NCBI GenBank assembly: GCA_003141315.1
Contig: PLLP01000002.1
Coordinates: forward strand, 124,001 to 188,000
Source of the DNA: Phycisphaerales bacterium
Lineage (GTDB): Bacteria > Planctomycetota > Phycisphaerae > Sedimentisphaerales > Anaerobacaceae
Reading direction: 5' to 3'
DNA: 64,000 nucleotides
Position numbers and translations under genes: made by a program. The stretch's first letter is position 1, and every line of letters starts with the position of its first letter. The notes beneath the pieces were generated by a model that made no database searches, was not told the DNA's origin, and worked only from the letters and a program-made list of their open reading frames with translations. Positions 1 to 7,682 of the stretch are shown here, one piece after another.

Positions 1-56
1 TCGTGTTCGGAGGTTGCTATCGGTTCTTTCAGGCCCAGTTCTTTTTCGAGCGGCAT
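1..56 (-). CDS. Partial CDS, N-terminus only, unidentified
   Basis: A reverse-strand ATG at 54-56 opens a frame that stays open to the window edge. The 18 visible codons read MPLEKELGLKEPIATSEH. A GGTG lies a few bases before the ATG as a possible ribosome-binding site, and AT-rich DNA follows, as expected of a promoter. The opening resembles the N-terminus of some MarR-family regulators, but 18 residues are too few to name a family; that is a guess. Confidence 0.4.
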   Translation of the reverse strand, partial: MPLEKELGLKEPIATSEH

Positions 57-547
57 AATTTCACCAGTGTTTGTTTTTATATTGTTAATAAACAGATTGT
101 ATATATGCGAACTATCTTGTCAATAAGAATTTTAAAAATAATTTAAACTTACAAAGGCGTATGGGTTTATTGATAGGCTGTGGATAACTTGTTAAGAAAT
201 GCCGGTTTCTTTTAACAGGTAAATCGCCGGACGGAGCAACAAGCGGGCATTTACCGGTAAGGTAGTTTCTCTTAACAGAGGCTTCAACAGCTTTTGCACA
301 TAGGTTATTATCTTAAACCTTTCTATAAAGGGTTGTTAAATAAGGGATTACAATATACCCTCTGTGAGAAATCACACTACTATCAGGGTATATGAATACT
401 ACTAATATTTTAAAATATATATTATAGTATAGGGTATTCATCTAACTTTTGCCTTGTGACTATAACGAGCAGGCTTCAAATAAAAACGTCGCCAAGGCTT
501 TGTTAATGAGCCGTTGGCGACGCAGGTTATTTACATTTCAAGAGCCA
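57..547. other. AT-rich intergenic region with DnaA-box-like site and inverted repeats
   Basis: No convincing gene lies in this 490-base gap. It holds one perfect reverse-strand DnaA-box consensus TTATCCACA (179-187). It also has an inverted pair GGTAAAT/ATTTACC (218-224 and 249-255) and a loose direct repeat around TTTCTTTTAACAG and TTTCTCTTAACAG (near 205-217 and 265-277). A further inverted pair ATATACCCT/AGGGTATAT lies at 353-361 and 385-393. A single DnaA box with no dnaA or dnaN neighbour is not enough to call an origin. Confidence 0.5.
476..522 (-). terminator. Rho-independent terminator of the YVTN propeller gene
   Basis: On the reverse strand a 9-base-pair stem CGTCGCCAA/TTGGCGACG (487-495 with 514-522) is followed at once by TTTTTATTTG. 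It lies about 25 bases after the stop codon of the upstream reverse-strand gene. The stem and T-run are seen directly. Confidence 0.75.
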
Positions 548-1609
548 TTATTTTTGAGAGGGGCCGACAATTAATAATTCGAACGAGCCCGGCTCGAAAT
601 TTCTGCGGCGGCCACCCTGCACCTCGCCGGCAGCAGGGGCCTTGAGTTTCGCTGTCACAAGATATACCAAATGCGTTTTCATATCGAGGGTCATCGTGCG
701 TGCCATCGGCGCTGTTGAAACAGTCTCAACAACTTTAAACTGGCCCGGCGTCTCTTCCTTTACGACGGTAAGCGTGCCATCCTGACCATTAGAGCTGAAT
801 GCAAGGCCTGCCTGCGGGTCAAACCCTGCCCCATCAGGACCTTTGCCTATCTCCGCCGTCGCGATGACCTTGCCGGTTGTGTAATCACTTATTACCATTT
901 TGCCGTTCGAGCAGACGGAAAATAGCCGGTTGTTCCTGCGGTCAATCGCTAATCCGCTTGGTTCTTCGCCGGGCGCTAACGGCCATCGTTTGGTGACGGT
1001 CATCTTTACCGCGTCTATCGCAGCGATTTCACTCGTGTCCTCGATATTGACAAATACCTGTCCCTTCTCATCAGATTCTGCGAATTCCGGCTTGCCGCCC
1101 AATGGTATTGTGCCGAGAAGTTTGTTGCTGTTGGCGTCGATAACACTGCAGTCGCTGCTTCCGCCGTTAAATACGAAAACGCGATTTGTCATCTGGTCAA
1201 ACATAATGGCATCGGGCCTGTTGCCGACTTTGATGCGGCTGGTCTCTTTTAAAGTAGCGAGGTCAAAGACGGTGACCGAGTTATCGCCGCCGTTGCTTAT
1301 AAAACCTTTATTGCGCTTGGGAGCGATTGCTATGCCGTGGACGCCCGGCGTGTTGTTAATATCGCCGATCACTTTTTCTTTCGCTGTATCGAAAACTACG
1401 ACATGGGTCTGGTGCGAAATATAACACCGCTGTGTGCTGCTATCGACGGCAAGAGCATCCCATCCGCCATCTCCGCCTATAGGAATTTTCTTTATCAGTT
1501 TATACGATGACTCTTTTTCCGCACCTGCCGCGACGCCGTTTAACGCAATCGTGCAGAGGGCGGCTGTTAATAACAGCACACTAATTAAACATCTTTTTTT
1601 GGCATTCAT
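548..1609 (-). CDS. Secreted YVTN-type beta-propeller protein
   Basis: A 353-residue protein with an N-terminal signal peptide: basic MNAKKR, then a hydrophobic run to about residue 26, with likely cleavage near VAAGA. The rest is made of repeated roughly 40-residue blades with the pattern of YVTN/YncE-like propellers, such as DNSVTVFDLATLKETSRIKV followed by NRPDAIMFDQ. Such proteins are exported and act as binding or structural propellers; no catalytic residues can be named. The start is well supported by AAGGAG eight bases before the ATG. It stands alone, has its own terminator, and is separated from rsmH by about 100 bases. Confidence 0.8.
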   Translation of the reverse strand: MNAKKRCLISVLLLTAALCTIALNGVAAGAEKESSYKLIKKIPIGGDGGWDALAVDSSTQRCYISHQTHVVVFDTAKEKVIGDINNTPGVHGIAIAPKRNKGFISNGGDNSVTVFDLATLKETSRIKVGNRPDAIMFDQMTNRVFVFNGGSSDCSVIDANSNKLLGTIPLGGKPEFAESDEKGQVFVNIEDTSEIAAIDAVKMTVTKRWPLAPGEEPSGLAIDRRNNRLFSVCSNGKMVISDYTTGKVIATAEIGKGPDGAGFDPQAGLAFSSNGQDGTLTVVKEETPGQFKVVETVSTAPMARTMTLDMKTHLVYLVTAKLKAPAAGEVQGGRRRNFEPGSFELLIVGPSQK

Positions 1610-1717
1610 TTGTTTTTCTCCTTATAAAATATTTTATACCATCGATATTTCGCGTATTGCGTGATTCACGACATTTTATGATACCGAAACGTCCTTGAGT
1701 TGCAATAAGAGAAATGC

Positions 1718-2827
1718 TTAGGAGGATTTCAGGACAGCCCAGCGGAACTTGGCGGATGCGCTGCGGGGGTTTGCGTTGATTTCTTTGGATTGCGGCGTGA
1801 TGGGGTCATCGGCGGTCCGCCATATGGCGGAGTATATGCCGTTTCGGACGCCTTCGCGAAAAGCCTTTTTGACGAGGCGGTCTTCGCCGCTGTGGAAACT
1901 GATAATTCCGATTCTGCCACCCGGATGCAGGCAGTATGGGGCGACTCGCAAAAGTTCTTTCAGGCAGCCAAGCTCATCATTGACTAATATGCGCAGGGCC
2001 TGGAATGTCAGGGCGGCGGGATGAAGCAGGGCGGCTGCGGCTTGTGAAGTGCGGCGCTCCTGCCGCCAGGTTTTCTGAATAATGCCTTTGGCGTCGAAAA
2101 TCAAATTGACGAGCTGTGAGGTTTGCGTAATCGGCTGCACGGCACGCTGGGTGATTATTGCGCGGGCGATTTTTTTATTTTCTGGTTCGTCGGCCAATTC
2201 CCAAAACGCGGTAGAGAGTTTTTCTTCGGAAAGGCTGTTAAGCAAATCCGCAGCGGTTTGCTTTAGGCGGTCGTCCATACGCATATCGAGAGGGCCCTGG
2301 TATTTGTAGCTCATACCGCGGTCGGGATTATCTATTTGCATACTCGAAACGCCGAGGTCGGCAAAAATTATGTCGCAGCCGGTGAGGTTTTCTTTTTTCA
2401 GCACCTTGCCGATGCCGGCGAAGTTGCTGCGATGGAAACTGGCGGGGGCGTTTTCTTTGCTGAGCCGGTCGCGGGTGCGTTCGAGCTCTGCGTTATCGAC
2501 GTCGAGGGCGATTAATTTTCCGCCGGTGCCGATGCGATTTAGAAACTCGATTGCGTGGCCGCCATAGCCAACGGTGCAGTCAACGACTATTTCGCCGCTC
2601 TTCGGGTTCAGGCAGGATAAGACTTCCTCTATCAGGACGGGGATATGGGTGCCGGCGGGCGTTTTGCCTTTCGCGAGCAGATGGGCCTTTATCTCCGGGT
2701 AGGCGGCGAGGTTGTGCTCCTTGTATTTTTGCTGGAAGCTTTTCGGGTGGGTTCCGCTGTATCTTGTTCGCCTCTGGCGCTTCGCCGGCTGCTGTTCGGG
2801 ACTGCCCTGCTGTTCAGATTCGTTCAT
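1718..2827 (-). CDS. rsmH: 16S rRNA (cytosine-1402-N4)-methyltransferase RsmH
   Basis: S-adenosylmethionine-dependent enzyme that methylates N4 of C1402 in the ribosomal P site. Family motifs seen are THIPVLIEEVL, the SAM-binding DCTVGYGGHA, DLGVSSMQID, MRMDDR and the C-terminal GIISFHSGEDRLVKKAF. I chose the ATG at 2825-2827, which has GGAG seven bases upstream; a frame from 2845 would add six residues. That gives 369 residues, longer than the usual 300-320, because of a basic N-terminal extension of about 50 residues (KRQRRTRYSG). It is not next to mraZ or ftsI and instead follows the pseudouridine synthase gene by 14 bases, so it lies outside a classical division cluster. Confidence 0.93.
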   Translation of the reverse strand: MNESEQQGSPEQQPAKRQRRTRYSGTHPKSFQQKYKEHNLAAYPEIKAHLLAKGKTPAGTHIPVLIEEVLSCLNPKSGEIVVDCTVGYGGHAIEFLNRIGTGGKLIALDVDNAELERTRDRLSKENAPASFHRSNFAGIGKVLKKENLTGCDIIFADLGVSSMQIDNPDRGMSYKYQGPLDMRMDDRLKQTAADLLNSLSEEKLSTAFWELADEPENKKIARAIITQRAVQPITQTSQLVNLIFDAKGIIQKTWRQERRTSQAAAALLHPAALTFQALRILVNDELGCLKELLRVAPYCLHPGGRIGIISFHSGEDRLVKKAFREGVRNGIYSAIWRTADDPITPQSKEINANPRSASAKFRWAVLKSS

Positions 2828-2841
2828 TTTTACTCCGGAAA

Positions 2842-3582
2842 TCACTGCGTATCGGCGGCGATGCGGGATTTACATGTCCTGCCCTGGCTATTATCCATAA
2901 ATTCATTAAAATAATTCGGCAATCTGGCTTCAAAAGTCATCTGCTGACCAGTAGCGGGGTGTTTGAAGGAAATCGATTTGGAATGCAGAGCTAATCGCCT
3001 GAACGCATCCTTTGGTTTTCCATATTTGCGGTCGCCCACGACCGGATGCCCGGTATCAGCCAGATGCACGCGTATCTGGTTTTTCCTGCCGGTAAGCAAA
3101 TTAATCTCCAGCAGACTAAACTGCCTATTCTCTTTAAGCACCTTATACGCGGTATGTGCCAGTTTGCCTTTTATAGAGTCCGGGGTGGAATATACGACAA
3201 AGGCCTTGTTCTCAGCGAGGTATGAGGTTAAACAATCCTCTTTTTTTGCCAGCTGACCATAAACCACGGCGACATATTTTTTTTCCGTATCTTTCCACTG
3301 CGATTGCAGGCGGAACTTGGCCTCTTCGTTTTTCGCGAATACCAGCACGCCGGACGTGGACTGGTCGAGCCGGTGAACAATGAAAATCTGGTTTCGCGAT
3401 TTGGAATTGCCTTTGCGGACGTAATCGGTGAGCAGGTAGTAAGCCGTATTCGTTTTATTGTTCGCCGTCCCGACGGTCAATAGGCCTGCCGGTTTATCTA
3501 CCACCAGGATATCCCTGTCTTCGTAGATTATTTCCAGCCCTTTTGGCTGATGTCTGCCGGCCAAATGTCGTTTCTTAGGCAT
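2842..3582 (-). CDS. RluA-family RNA pseudouridine synthase
   Basis: Isomerises uridine to pseudouridine in rRNA or tRNA. The catalytic motif HRLDQSTSGVLVFAKN holds the conserved Asp, and the family motifs KKYVAVVYG, LLTGRKNQIRVHL and GDRKYG follow in order. The ATG at 3580-3582 (MPKKRH) is preferred; an upstream TTG at 3615 would add 11 residues that look non-conserved. No S4 domain precedes the catalytic domain, as in the shorter RluA-like enzymes. The target site cannot be told from sequence. It lies 14 bases before rsmH and is probably co-transcribed with it. Confidence 0.88.
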   Translation of the reverse strand: MPKKRHLAGRHQPKGLEIIYEDRDILVVDKPAGLLTVGTANNKTNTAYYLLTDYVRKGNSKSRNQIFIVHRLDQSTSGVLVFAKNEEAKFRLQSQWKDTEKKYVAVVYGQLAKKEDCLTSYLAENKAFVVYSTPDSIKGKLAHTAYKVLKENRQFSLLEINLLTGRKNQIRVHLADTGHPVVGDRKYGKPKDAFRRLALHSKSISFKHPATGQQMTFEARLPNYFNEFMDNSQGRTCKSRIAADTQ

Positions 3583-3718
3583 AGTGAATTCTCTATTATT
3601 GCGCAATTGCCCCAACTATTCAATATTAAAAAATTGGTACAGTGTCACCAGATTTAGATTTTTGTTTTGTTTGATATTTTTAGGCGTTTTTCATTCCGAT
3701 TTGCCACCACTTCCACAT

Positions 3719-5137
3719 TTATAATTTCAAAATCGCTTGAATTTTTTCGAGATGACTTTTGTTAGTTTTCCAAATAGTAGTCTCTTCTTTAATTCTTTCT
3801 ATCACATCTTGCTTTGATGCATTTTTTGCCCATTTGTATTCTGTCAATCTGGATAAAATAAAATGATAGGTACATCTTTTCAATGCAACTGGTGTTGGAT
3901 ATTTTTTTAAGCTATCGGGGTTAGTTTTCGGATAATCTACACTTCCATAAAAAGGAATAAAATCTTTTACACCACTTTTTATTCCTTCTCTACATATTGG
4001 GCAAGAACAGATCTCCTTATAGAAATTTTCCTTTGTTTTTCCAATATCGTTTTTAATAAATAAATCATATGAAGTTAATACTTGTTCGCGAACATGTAAA
4101 GTCGGAATATAAAACTGTGCAGTTGGTATTCCTCCCCTTACTGGTTCTGCTTCTCTTTGAAGACCATATCCTATATTATTTACCATTCCTGTTAAACCAA
4201 AAGGAAAAAGAAATGGTGTTAATCCACCCGAATATAAATTCGTAACCTTTTTACCTCTCAAAAAAGCTTTTTCAACAAACTCAACATATGCTCCAAGATG
4301 AGAGTCTGACGCTTTTTCTTCGTCAAAGCCATCTATCCAAAAAAATATCTTACTTTTTTGATTTGATTCTAATGTGTCCAACAACAAGTTAAGATTGTTT
4401 TCTAAAAACCCAATAGTACACTGTAAGACTAGTGCTCCATTCTCGTCTTTATATTGTGAATCGAATTCCCTCCAAATTTTCTGCATTAAATCTAAGTCCT
4501 CATGATTTTCAATCAAAAAATATGGGGATAAAATAGTTATCGGTTCAGGAATCACATCTTTAAAATCAGAATACCTTGAAGTGTCATATCTTCCTGTAAT
4601 CGCTTCTTTCTGGTAAGAAATAACTCTTTCGACAAAACTACTAATAGTTGCATCGTCAAAATCACTATTATTTATAGAACGGTTTCCTGCTATATTGGCA
4701 ACATTGTCGGGGAAATACCTGTCAGCTAAATGCCTGTAAGATTTTGATATATTAAAAATCTCAACTTTATTTTTTTGTTTTTTGGTTGGATTCTGTATTT
4801 TCCTTATCCAAGCATTTGGTAAAGCGTCATTTTTTCTTAATTTTAAATCACTTCTTATTCTCTCCTCAGCCTCGTCCTTATTGATTTTTTGCCAACTGTG
4901 TAAATAATCTGGGGCAAGTTTGAATACATAAGTAACAGGATCAATAATATATCCGATGGGCGATTTCAAAGAATCAAACTTTAAAAAGATACCGCTAAGC
5001 ATTCCAGGGGAAGCTTCAAAATAATTTGCTTTTACTAATAATCCAGAAAAAAGAGCCCCCATCTTTTTTACATATTCCTTCTCTTTGTTAGATCCAATTC
5101 TTAAAAAAAATATTTTCCCGTTGTCTTCCATATCCAT
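3719..5137 (-). CDS. Uncharacterised protein with a TGT-like CxCxxC...H zinc site
   Basis: A 472-residue protein that I do not recognise outright. Near residue 380 it carries CSCPIC and about 40 residues later a histidine (RCTYHFIL). That C-x-C-x2-C...H spacing is typical of the zinc site of tRNA-guanine transglycosylases and their DNA-modifying relatives (DpdA). Upstream, alternating strand and helix segments (FFWIDGFDEE, then VTNLYSGG and FGLTGMVNNIGYG) could belong to a TIM barrel. A base-exchange enzyme is therefore possible, but the usual TGT signatures (DSGGFQ, for example) are absent, so this is only inference. It is the last gene of an AT-rich four-gene operon, 24 bases after the nuclease-like gene. 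Confidence 0.6.
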   Translation of the reverse strand: MDMEDNGKIFFLRIGSNKEKEYVKKMGALFSGLLVKANYFEASPGMLSGIFLKFDSLKSPIGYIIDPVTYVFKLAPDYLHSWQKINKDEAEERIRSDLKLRKNDALPNAWIRKIQNPTKKQKNKVEIFNISKSYRHLADRYFPDNVANIAGNRSINNSDFDDATISSFVERVISYQKEAITGRYDTSRYSDFKDVIPEPITILSPYFLIENHEDLDLMQKIWREFDSQYKDENGALVLQCTIGFLENNLNLLLDTLESNQKSKIFFWIDGFDEEKASDSHLGAYVEFVEKAFLRGKKVTNLYSGGLTPFLFPFGLTGMVNNIGYGLQREAEPVRGGIPTAQFYIPTLHVREQVLTSYDLFIKNDIGKTKENFYKEICSCPICREGIKSGVKDFIPFYGSVDYPKTNPDSLKKYPTPVALKRCTYHFILSRLTEYKWAKNASKQDVIERIKEETTIWKTNKSHLEKIQAILKL

Positions 5138-5161
5138 ACATCTACTTTCCGTACCTATTCT

Positions 5162-5584
5162 CTACTCTAGTACATACTTGATTAAATTATTATCCTTGTG
5201 TTCCGATTTTTTGGGTTTTATTTTTACCTCAGCATAATATCGATCCCAAGCATCTCTTCTTACAAAAATTAATCCTATTCCCGTTTTATGTGACAATTCA
5301 ATAGCTTTCTTATTGCATCCATTCTTCAATATTGCGACATAAACATAATCCGCGATATATCTATATCTCGATGCTTGTTCAAAAGCTTTTGATGGAGCAT
5401 TAACTTTGGCTTCAATAGCTGCAAGCTTTTTAGTTTTCTTATTTATACATAGGATATCAATAAATCTTTCACAAAACTGCGCTTCAGTTATTTGTTCTTT
5501 ATAACCCCTATCTCTAAATAAAGAAGAAATAGCTTTTACCAACTTTAGTTCTGAAGGTCTCTTTCGTTCTTTCATCTTCATCAT
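5162..5584 (-). CDS. Small PD-(D/E)xK-like nuclease candidate
   Basis: A 140-residue basic protein. An N-terminal helix (SELKLVKAISSLF) is followed by FIDILCINKKTKKLAAIEAKV, in which the D...E-x-K spacing matches the catalytic core of PD-(D/E)xK nucleases. Then come a basic helix with SRYRYIADYVYVAI and a strand with GIGLIFV, as in many small restriction-like folds. That points to DNA cleavage, but catalysis is inferred only from motif spacing. The stop codon directly abuts the neighbouring genes and the frame is AT-rich like the rest of the cassette. Two in-frame ATGs at the very start leave the first residue ambiguous by a few codons. Confidence 0.6.
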   Translation of the reverse strand: MMKMKERKRPSELKLVKAISSLFRDRGYKEQITEAQFCERFIDILCINKKTKKLAAIEAKVNAPSKAFEQASRYRYIADYVYVAILKNGCNKKAIELSHKTGIGLIFVRRDAWDRYYAEVKIKPKKSEHKDNNLIKYVLE

Positions 5585-6136
5585 CTATTCTGCAACCTCG
5601 TATTTATTACAAAGGTCGCTATACTTATCCCTTTTGATCTCTTTTATTGCCCATAAAATTATTATTAGTAAAAACAGAATACATACCGATATTCCACATA
5701 CACTCATTGTCAATAAGCCCCTTTTAAAGATAAAGAGTAGCACTCCTAAAATTAGCGTTAATACGGGGATACAAACAATTCCATATTTAAATAATCTAAA
5801 CGCCTTCACATAGCTTTTATATACTCTCTCGGAATTCAAGAAATCTACGATTAACATTGAATTTGCTGAAAAATAATCGTTTAATTTGGTTTTGCATATC
5901 TCGACATAATCGTCAGTAGTTGTTCCCTGGTCTTTCTCTGGTAAACTATTTGCGACATCTACCGCCATTCTGATTCTTACTGTTTCTAAAAAACTCTTTC
6001 TCAAGGCATCGATTTCCCCTTTTTCACTAAAAGGTTTCATTATTAAAGCAAATAATCCAGAAAAAACTGTAGGTCCCAAAATCGTTAGTAACTGAATAAC
6101 TTGCTGTACGTAATCTTTTTCCTGCCCATCGTTCAT
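5585..6136 (-). CDS. Membrane protein of unknown function
   Basis: A 183-residue protein with a first hydrophobic segment near residues 12-33 and two more near 118-138 and 141-164. They flank a charged loop of about 80 residues containing ETVRIRMAVDVANSLPEKDQ. No enzyme motif is visible. It is translationally coupled: its ATG overlaps the stop of the preceding gene by four bases, and its stop is immediately followed by the nuclease-like gene. In a defence-type cassette a small membrane protein would be a plausible effector or anchor; that is inference from context only. Confidence 0.6.
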   Translation of the reverse strand: MNDGQEKDYVQQVIQLLTILGPTVFSGLFALIMKPFSEKGEIDALRKSFLETVRIRMAVDVANSLPEKDQGTTTDDYVEICKTKLNDYFSANSMLIVDFLNSERVYKSYVKAFRLFKYGIVCIPVLTLILGVLLFIFKRGLLTMSVCGISVCILFLLIIILWAIKEIKRDKYSDLCNKYEVAE

Positions 6137-6696
6137 AATACTTGGTCTCTTATTTCTGATTCAGTTGTATAGTCTGGATATTTTACATATATGTACTTCA
6201 GCAGTTCGTTCAAAGACTTCTTTGCATATCTTTTTTTAATGTCTTCTATTTTTTTAGATTCTTCTGATTCGATAAGATTATTTTCCTTTAAGTAGTTAAC
6301 TCCTTTTGCTGTGACTCTATATACAATCATGTCGTCATTAGCAGTTCTTTCCTCTATATCGTCTCCTTCATCGGTAGAAGTTAAATCAGATGTTGCCGAT
6401 AGCAAGTCCTCAACTTTAATTTTATCAATTTCATCGAGGGAGAGTTCACTAATTTTAGAATCTTCTCCTGATTTTTCCAGAAAGCCAATGTTTACTAGAA
6501 ATTCGATATCATCATAAAGTGTTTTTGAGACAGGTCCAAATTTAAAAGCTTCAAAGTTGAATGATTCTTTTTCAGCTCTTAACCCTTTTTCTTTTTCAAC
6601 TAAAAACAATAATTTTTGTAGGCGTGTTGTTCCGACTATTGGTGTACTGTGATTAGAATATAAAAGTGTTAATATTATTTCATTTTTCGTCATCAT
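6133..6696 (-). CDS. YwgA/SocA-like (winged-helix) protein, first gene of the cassette
   Basis: A 187-residue protein. Its N-terminal half, with TTRLQKLLFLVEKEKG and NFEAFKFGPVSKTLYDDIEF, matches the pattern of YwgA-like and Panacea/SocA-type domains (RLQKLLF ... FGP...LYDD). These are often seen beside mobile and defence genes. An acidic linker (residues about 85-115) separates it from VYRVTAKGVNYLKE, typical of a winged-helix wing. It could be a regulator or an antitoxin-like partner. It leads an operon of four reverse-strand genes with overlaps of four and zero bases. A second ATG directly follows the first. Confidence 0.65.
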   Translation of the reverse strand: MMTKNEIILTLLYSNHSTPIVGTTRLQKLLFLVEKEKGLRAEKESFNFEAFKFGPVSKTLYDDIEFLVNIGFLEKSGEDSKISELSLDEIDKIKVEDLLSATSDLTSTDEGDDIEERTANDDMIVYRVTAKGVNYLKENNLIESEESKKIEDIKKRYAKKSLNELLKYIYVKYPDYTTESEIRDQVL

Positions 6697-6727
6697 ATCT
6701 ATTTCGCCTTATTTATAGGTGCCTTGG

Positions 6728-6733
6728 ATTATA
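6728..6733 (-). promoter_or_regulatory. Possible -10 box of the AT-rich cassette
   Basis: Reverse-strand TATAAT lies about 32 bases before the first ATG of the cassette. No good -35 element is visible at 16-18 bases, so this is only a suggestion of where transcription begins. Confidence 0.35.
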
Positions 6734-6766
6734 TAGACCCCAAAAATGCCTACTTATTTCTCCCTA

Positions 6767-6835
6767 TTAAACGCTTGGCTGCGCAACCAAGCCTTTCAAT
6801 TCCATAATAATACCCAAAACTTTCTCGAAATACAA
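6767..6835. repeat. Hairpin repeat, copy 1 (flanks the RRM gene)
   Basis: A stretch of about 65 bases starting ATTAAACGCTTGGCT. It contains the hairpin GCTTGG...CCAAGC followed by TTTCAATTCCATAATAATACC. The same sequence with a few changes recurs at 7560-7627, on the other side of the RRM gene. The 297-base gap 6697-6993 otherwise holds only the terminator at 6930-6965. Confidence 0.75.
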
Positions 6836-6921
6836 TCGTTAAGATGGCAAAGCCACAATCTGAAGTATTCATTACGGCATTTGTTGCCAGATTCACCGAA
6901 ATCCGAAAATATATTCTAATA

Positions 6922-6955
6922 ACAATAAACCGGGCCCCAACGTTTCGGAGCCCGG
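6922..6955 (-). terminator. Intrinsic terminator after the RRM gene
   Basis: Stem CCGGGC/GCCCGG (6930-6935 with 6950-6955) with a T-rich flank on both strands. On the reverse strand it is followed by TTTATTGTT and lies about 38 bases after the RRM gene stop. It may work in both directions, which would also shield the cassette. Confidence 0.75.
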
Positions 6956-6993
6956 TTTTGTATTCTTAAGCAATAGTTGAATTTGATGATTTA

Positions 6994-7377
6994 TTAGAAG
7001 CGTCTTCCGCCGCCACCGCCACCGCCGCCACCGCCACCGCCGCCTCTTGGGCCTCTGTCGCCAGAGCGACCGCCGCCACCGCCACCGCCGCCACCGTAAC
7101 CGCCTCGTCCACCGCCTCCGCCGCCACCGCGGTCGGTCTTCGGCTTTGCCTCGTTGACGCTAACGGCTTTGCCTTTAATGTCTTTGCCGTTCATGCCGGC
7201 GAGAGCCGCTGTGGCCTCGTCCTTTGAAGGCATCTCGATAAAGCCGAATCCTCTCGATTCACCGCTAAACTTGTCCGTTATCACACTGGCGGATTCGACC
7301 TTGCCAAATGCTTCAAAAGCCTGACGTAAATCGTCGCCGGTAACGTCAGAGGACAAATTGCCTACATAAATATTCAT
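6994..7377 (-). CDS. Glycine-rich RRM RNA-binding protein
   Basis: A 127-residue protein. Residues 1-80 form one RNA recognition motif with RNP2 (IYVGNL, residues 3-8) and RNP1 (SRGFGFIEM, near 42-50). The tail from about residue 84 is almost only Gly and Arg in runs. Bacterial proteins of this type are usually single-RRM, cold- or stress-linked RNA binders. The start is secure, with AAGGAG eight bases before the ATG. The tail is encoded by near-tandem GGN triplets (CCACCG on the plus strand), so its length may vary by slippage. It stands alone, with a terminator after it and a hairpin repeat on each side. Confidence 0.9.
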   Translation of the reverse strand: MNIYVGNLSSDVTGDDLRQAFEAFGKVESASVITDKFSGESRGFGFIEMPSKDEATAALAGMNGKDIKGKAVSVNEAKPKTDRGGGGGGGRGGYGGGGGGGGGRSGDRGPRGGGGGGGGGGGGGRRF

Positions 7378-7559
7378 TCCAAGCTCCTTTCAAAAAACAG
7401 ATTACACCGGACGCCCGATGTTTATTTAATTCCTTAACTTATTATTATTCCAAAACCGGTCAGCCTTACCTTGAATCCAGGAAAAGATAAAGTTAACCGA
7501 CATTTCCCATATTTATCCGCCATCCGCCTTCGCCAAGGCTTCGTCGGACAAGCAGGCGG

Positions 7560-7627
7560 ATTAAACGCTTGGCTACGCAACCAAGCCTTTCAATCTCATA
7601 ATAATACCAAAATCTTCCTCGAATTGC
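7560..7627. repeat. Hairpin repeat, copy 2 (flanks the RRM gene)
   Basis: Second copy of the element at 6767-6835, preceded here by a palindromic stretch CCGCCTTCGCC...GGCGG (7517-7560). The 305-base gap 7378-7682 holds only this repeat and the 5' region of the RRM gene; I see no further gene or clear promoter. Confidence 0.75.
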
Positions 7628-7682
7628 AATAATTTTAGAATGGACAAAATCGATTCGATTCATCTGTGGTAATCTGGGTGTG

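Noticed and set aside
179-187. Replication origin called from the DnaA box
   Set aside because: Only one box, no cluster, and no dnaA, dnaN or gidA neighbours.
6994-7140. Triplet repeat in the RRM gene as a separate repeat element
   Set aside because: It is simply the codons of the Gly/Arg tail of a well-supported protein.
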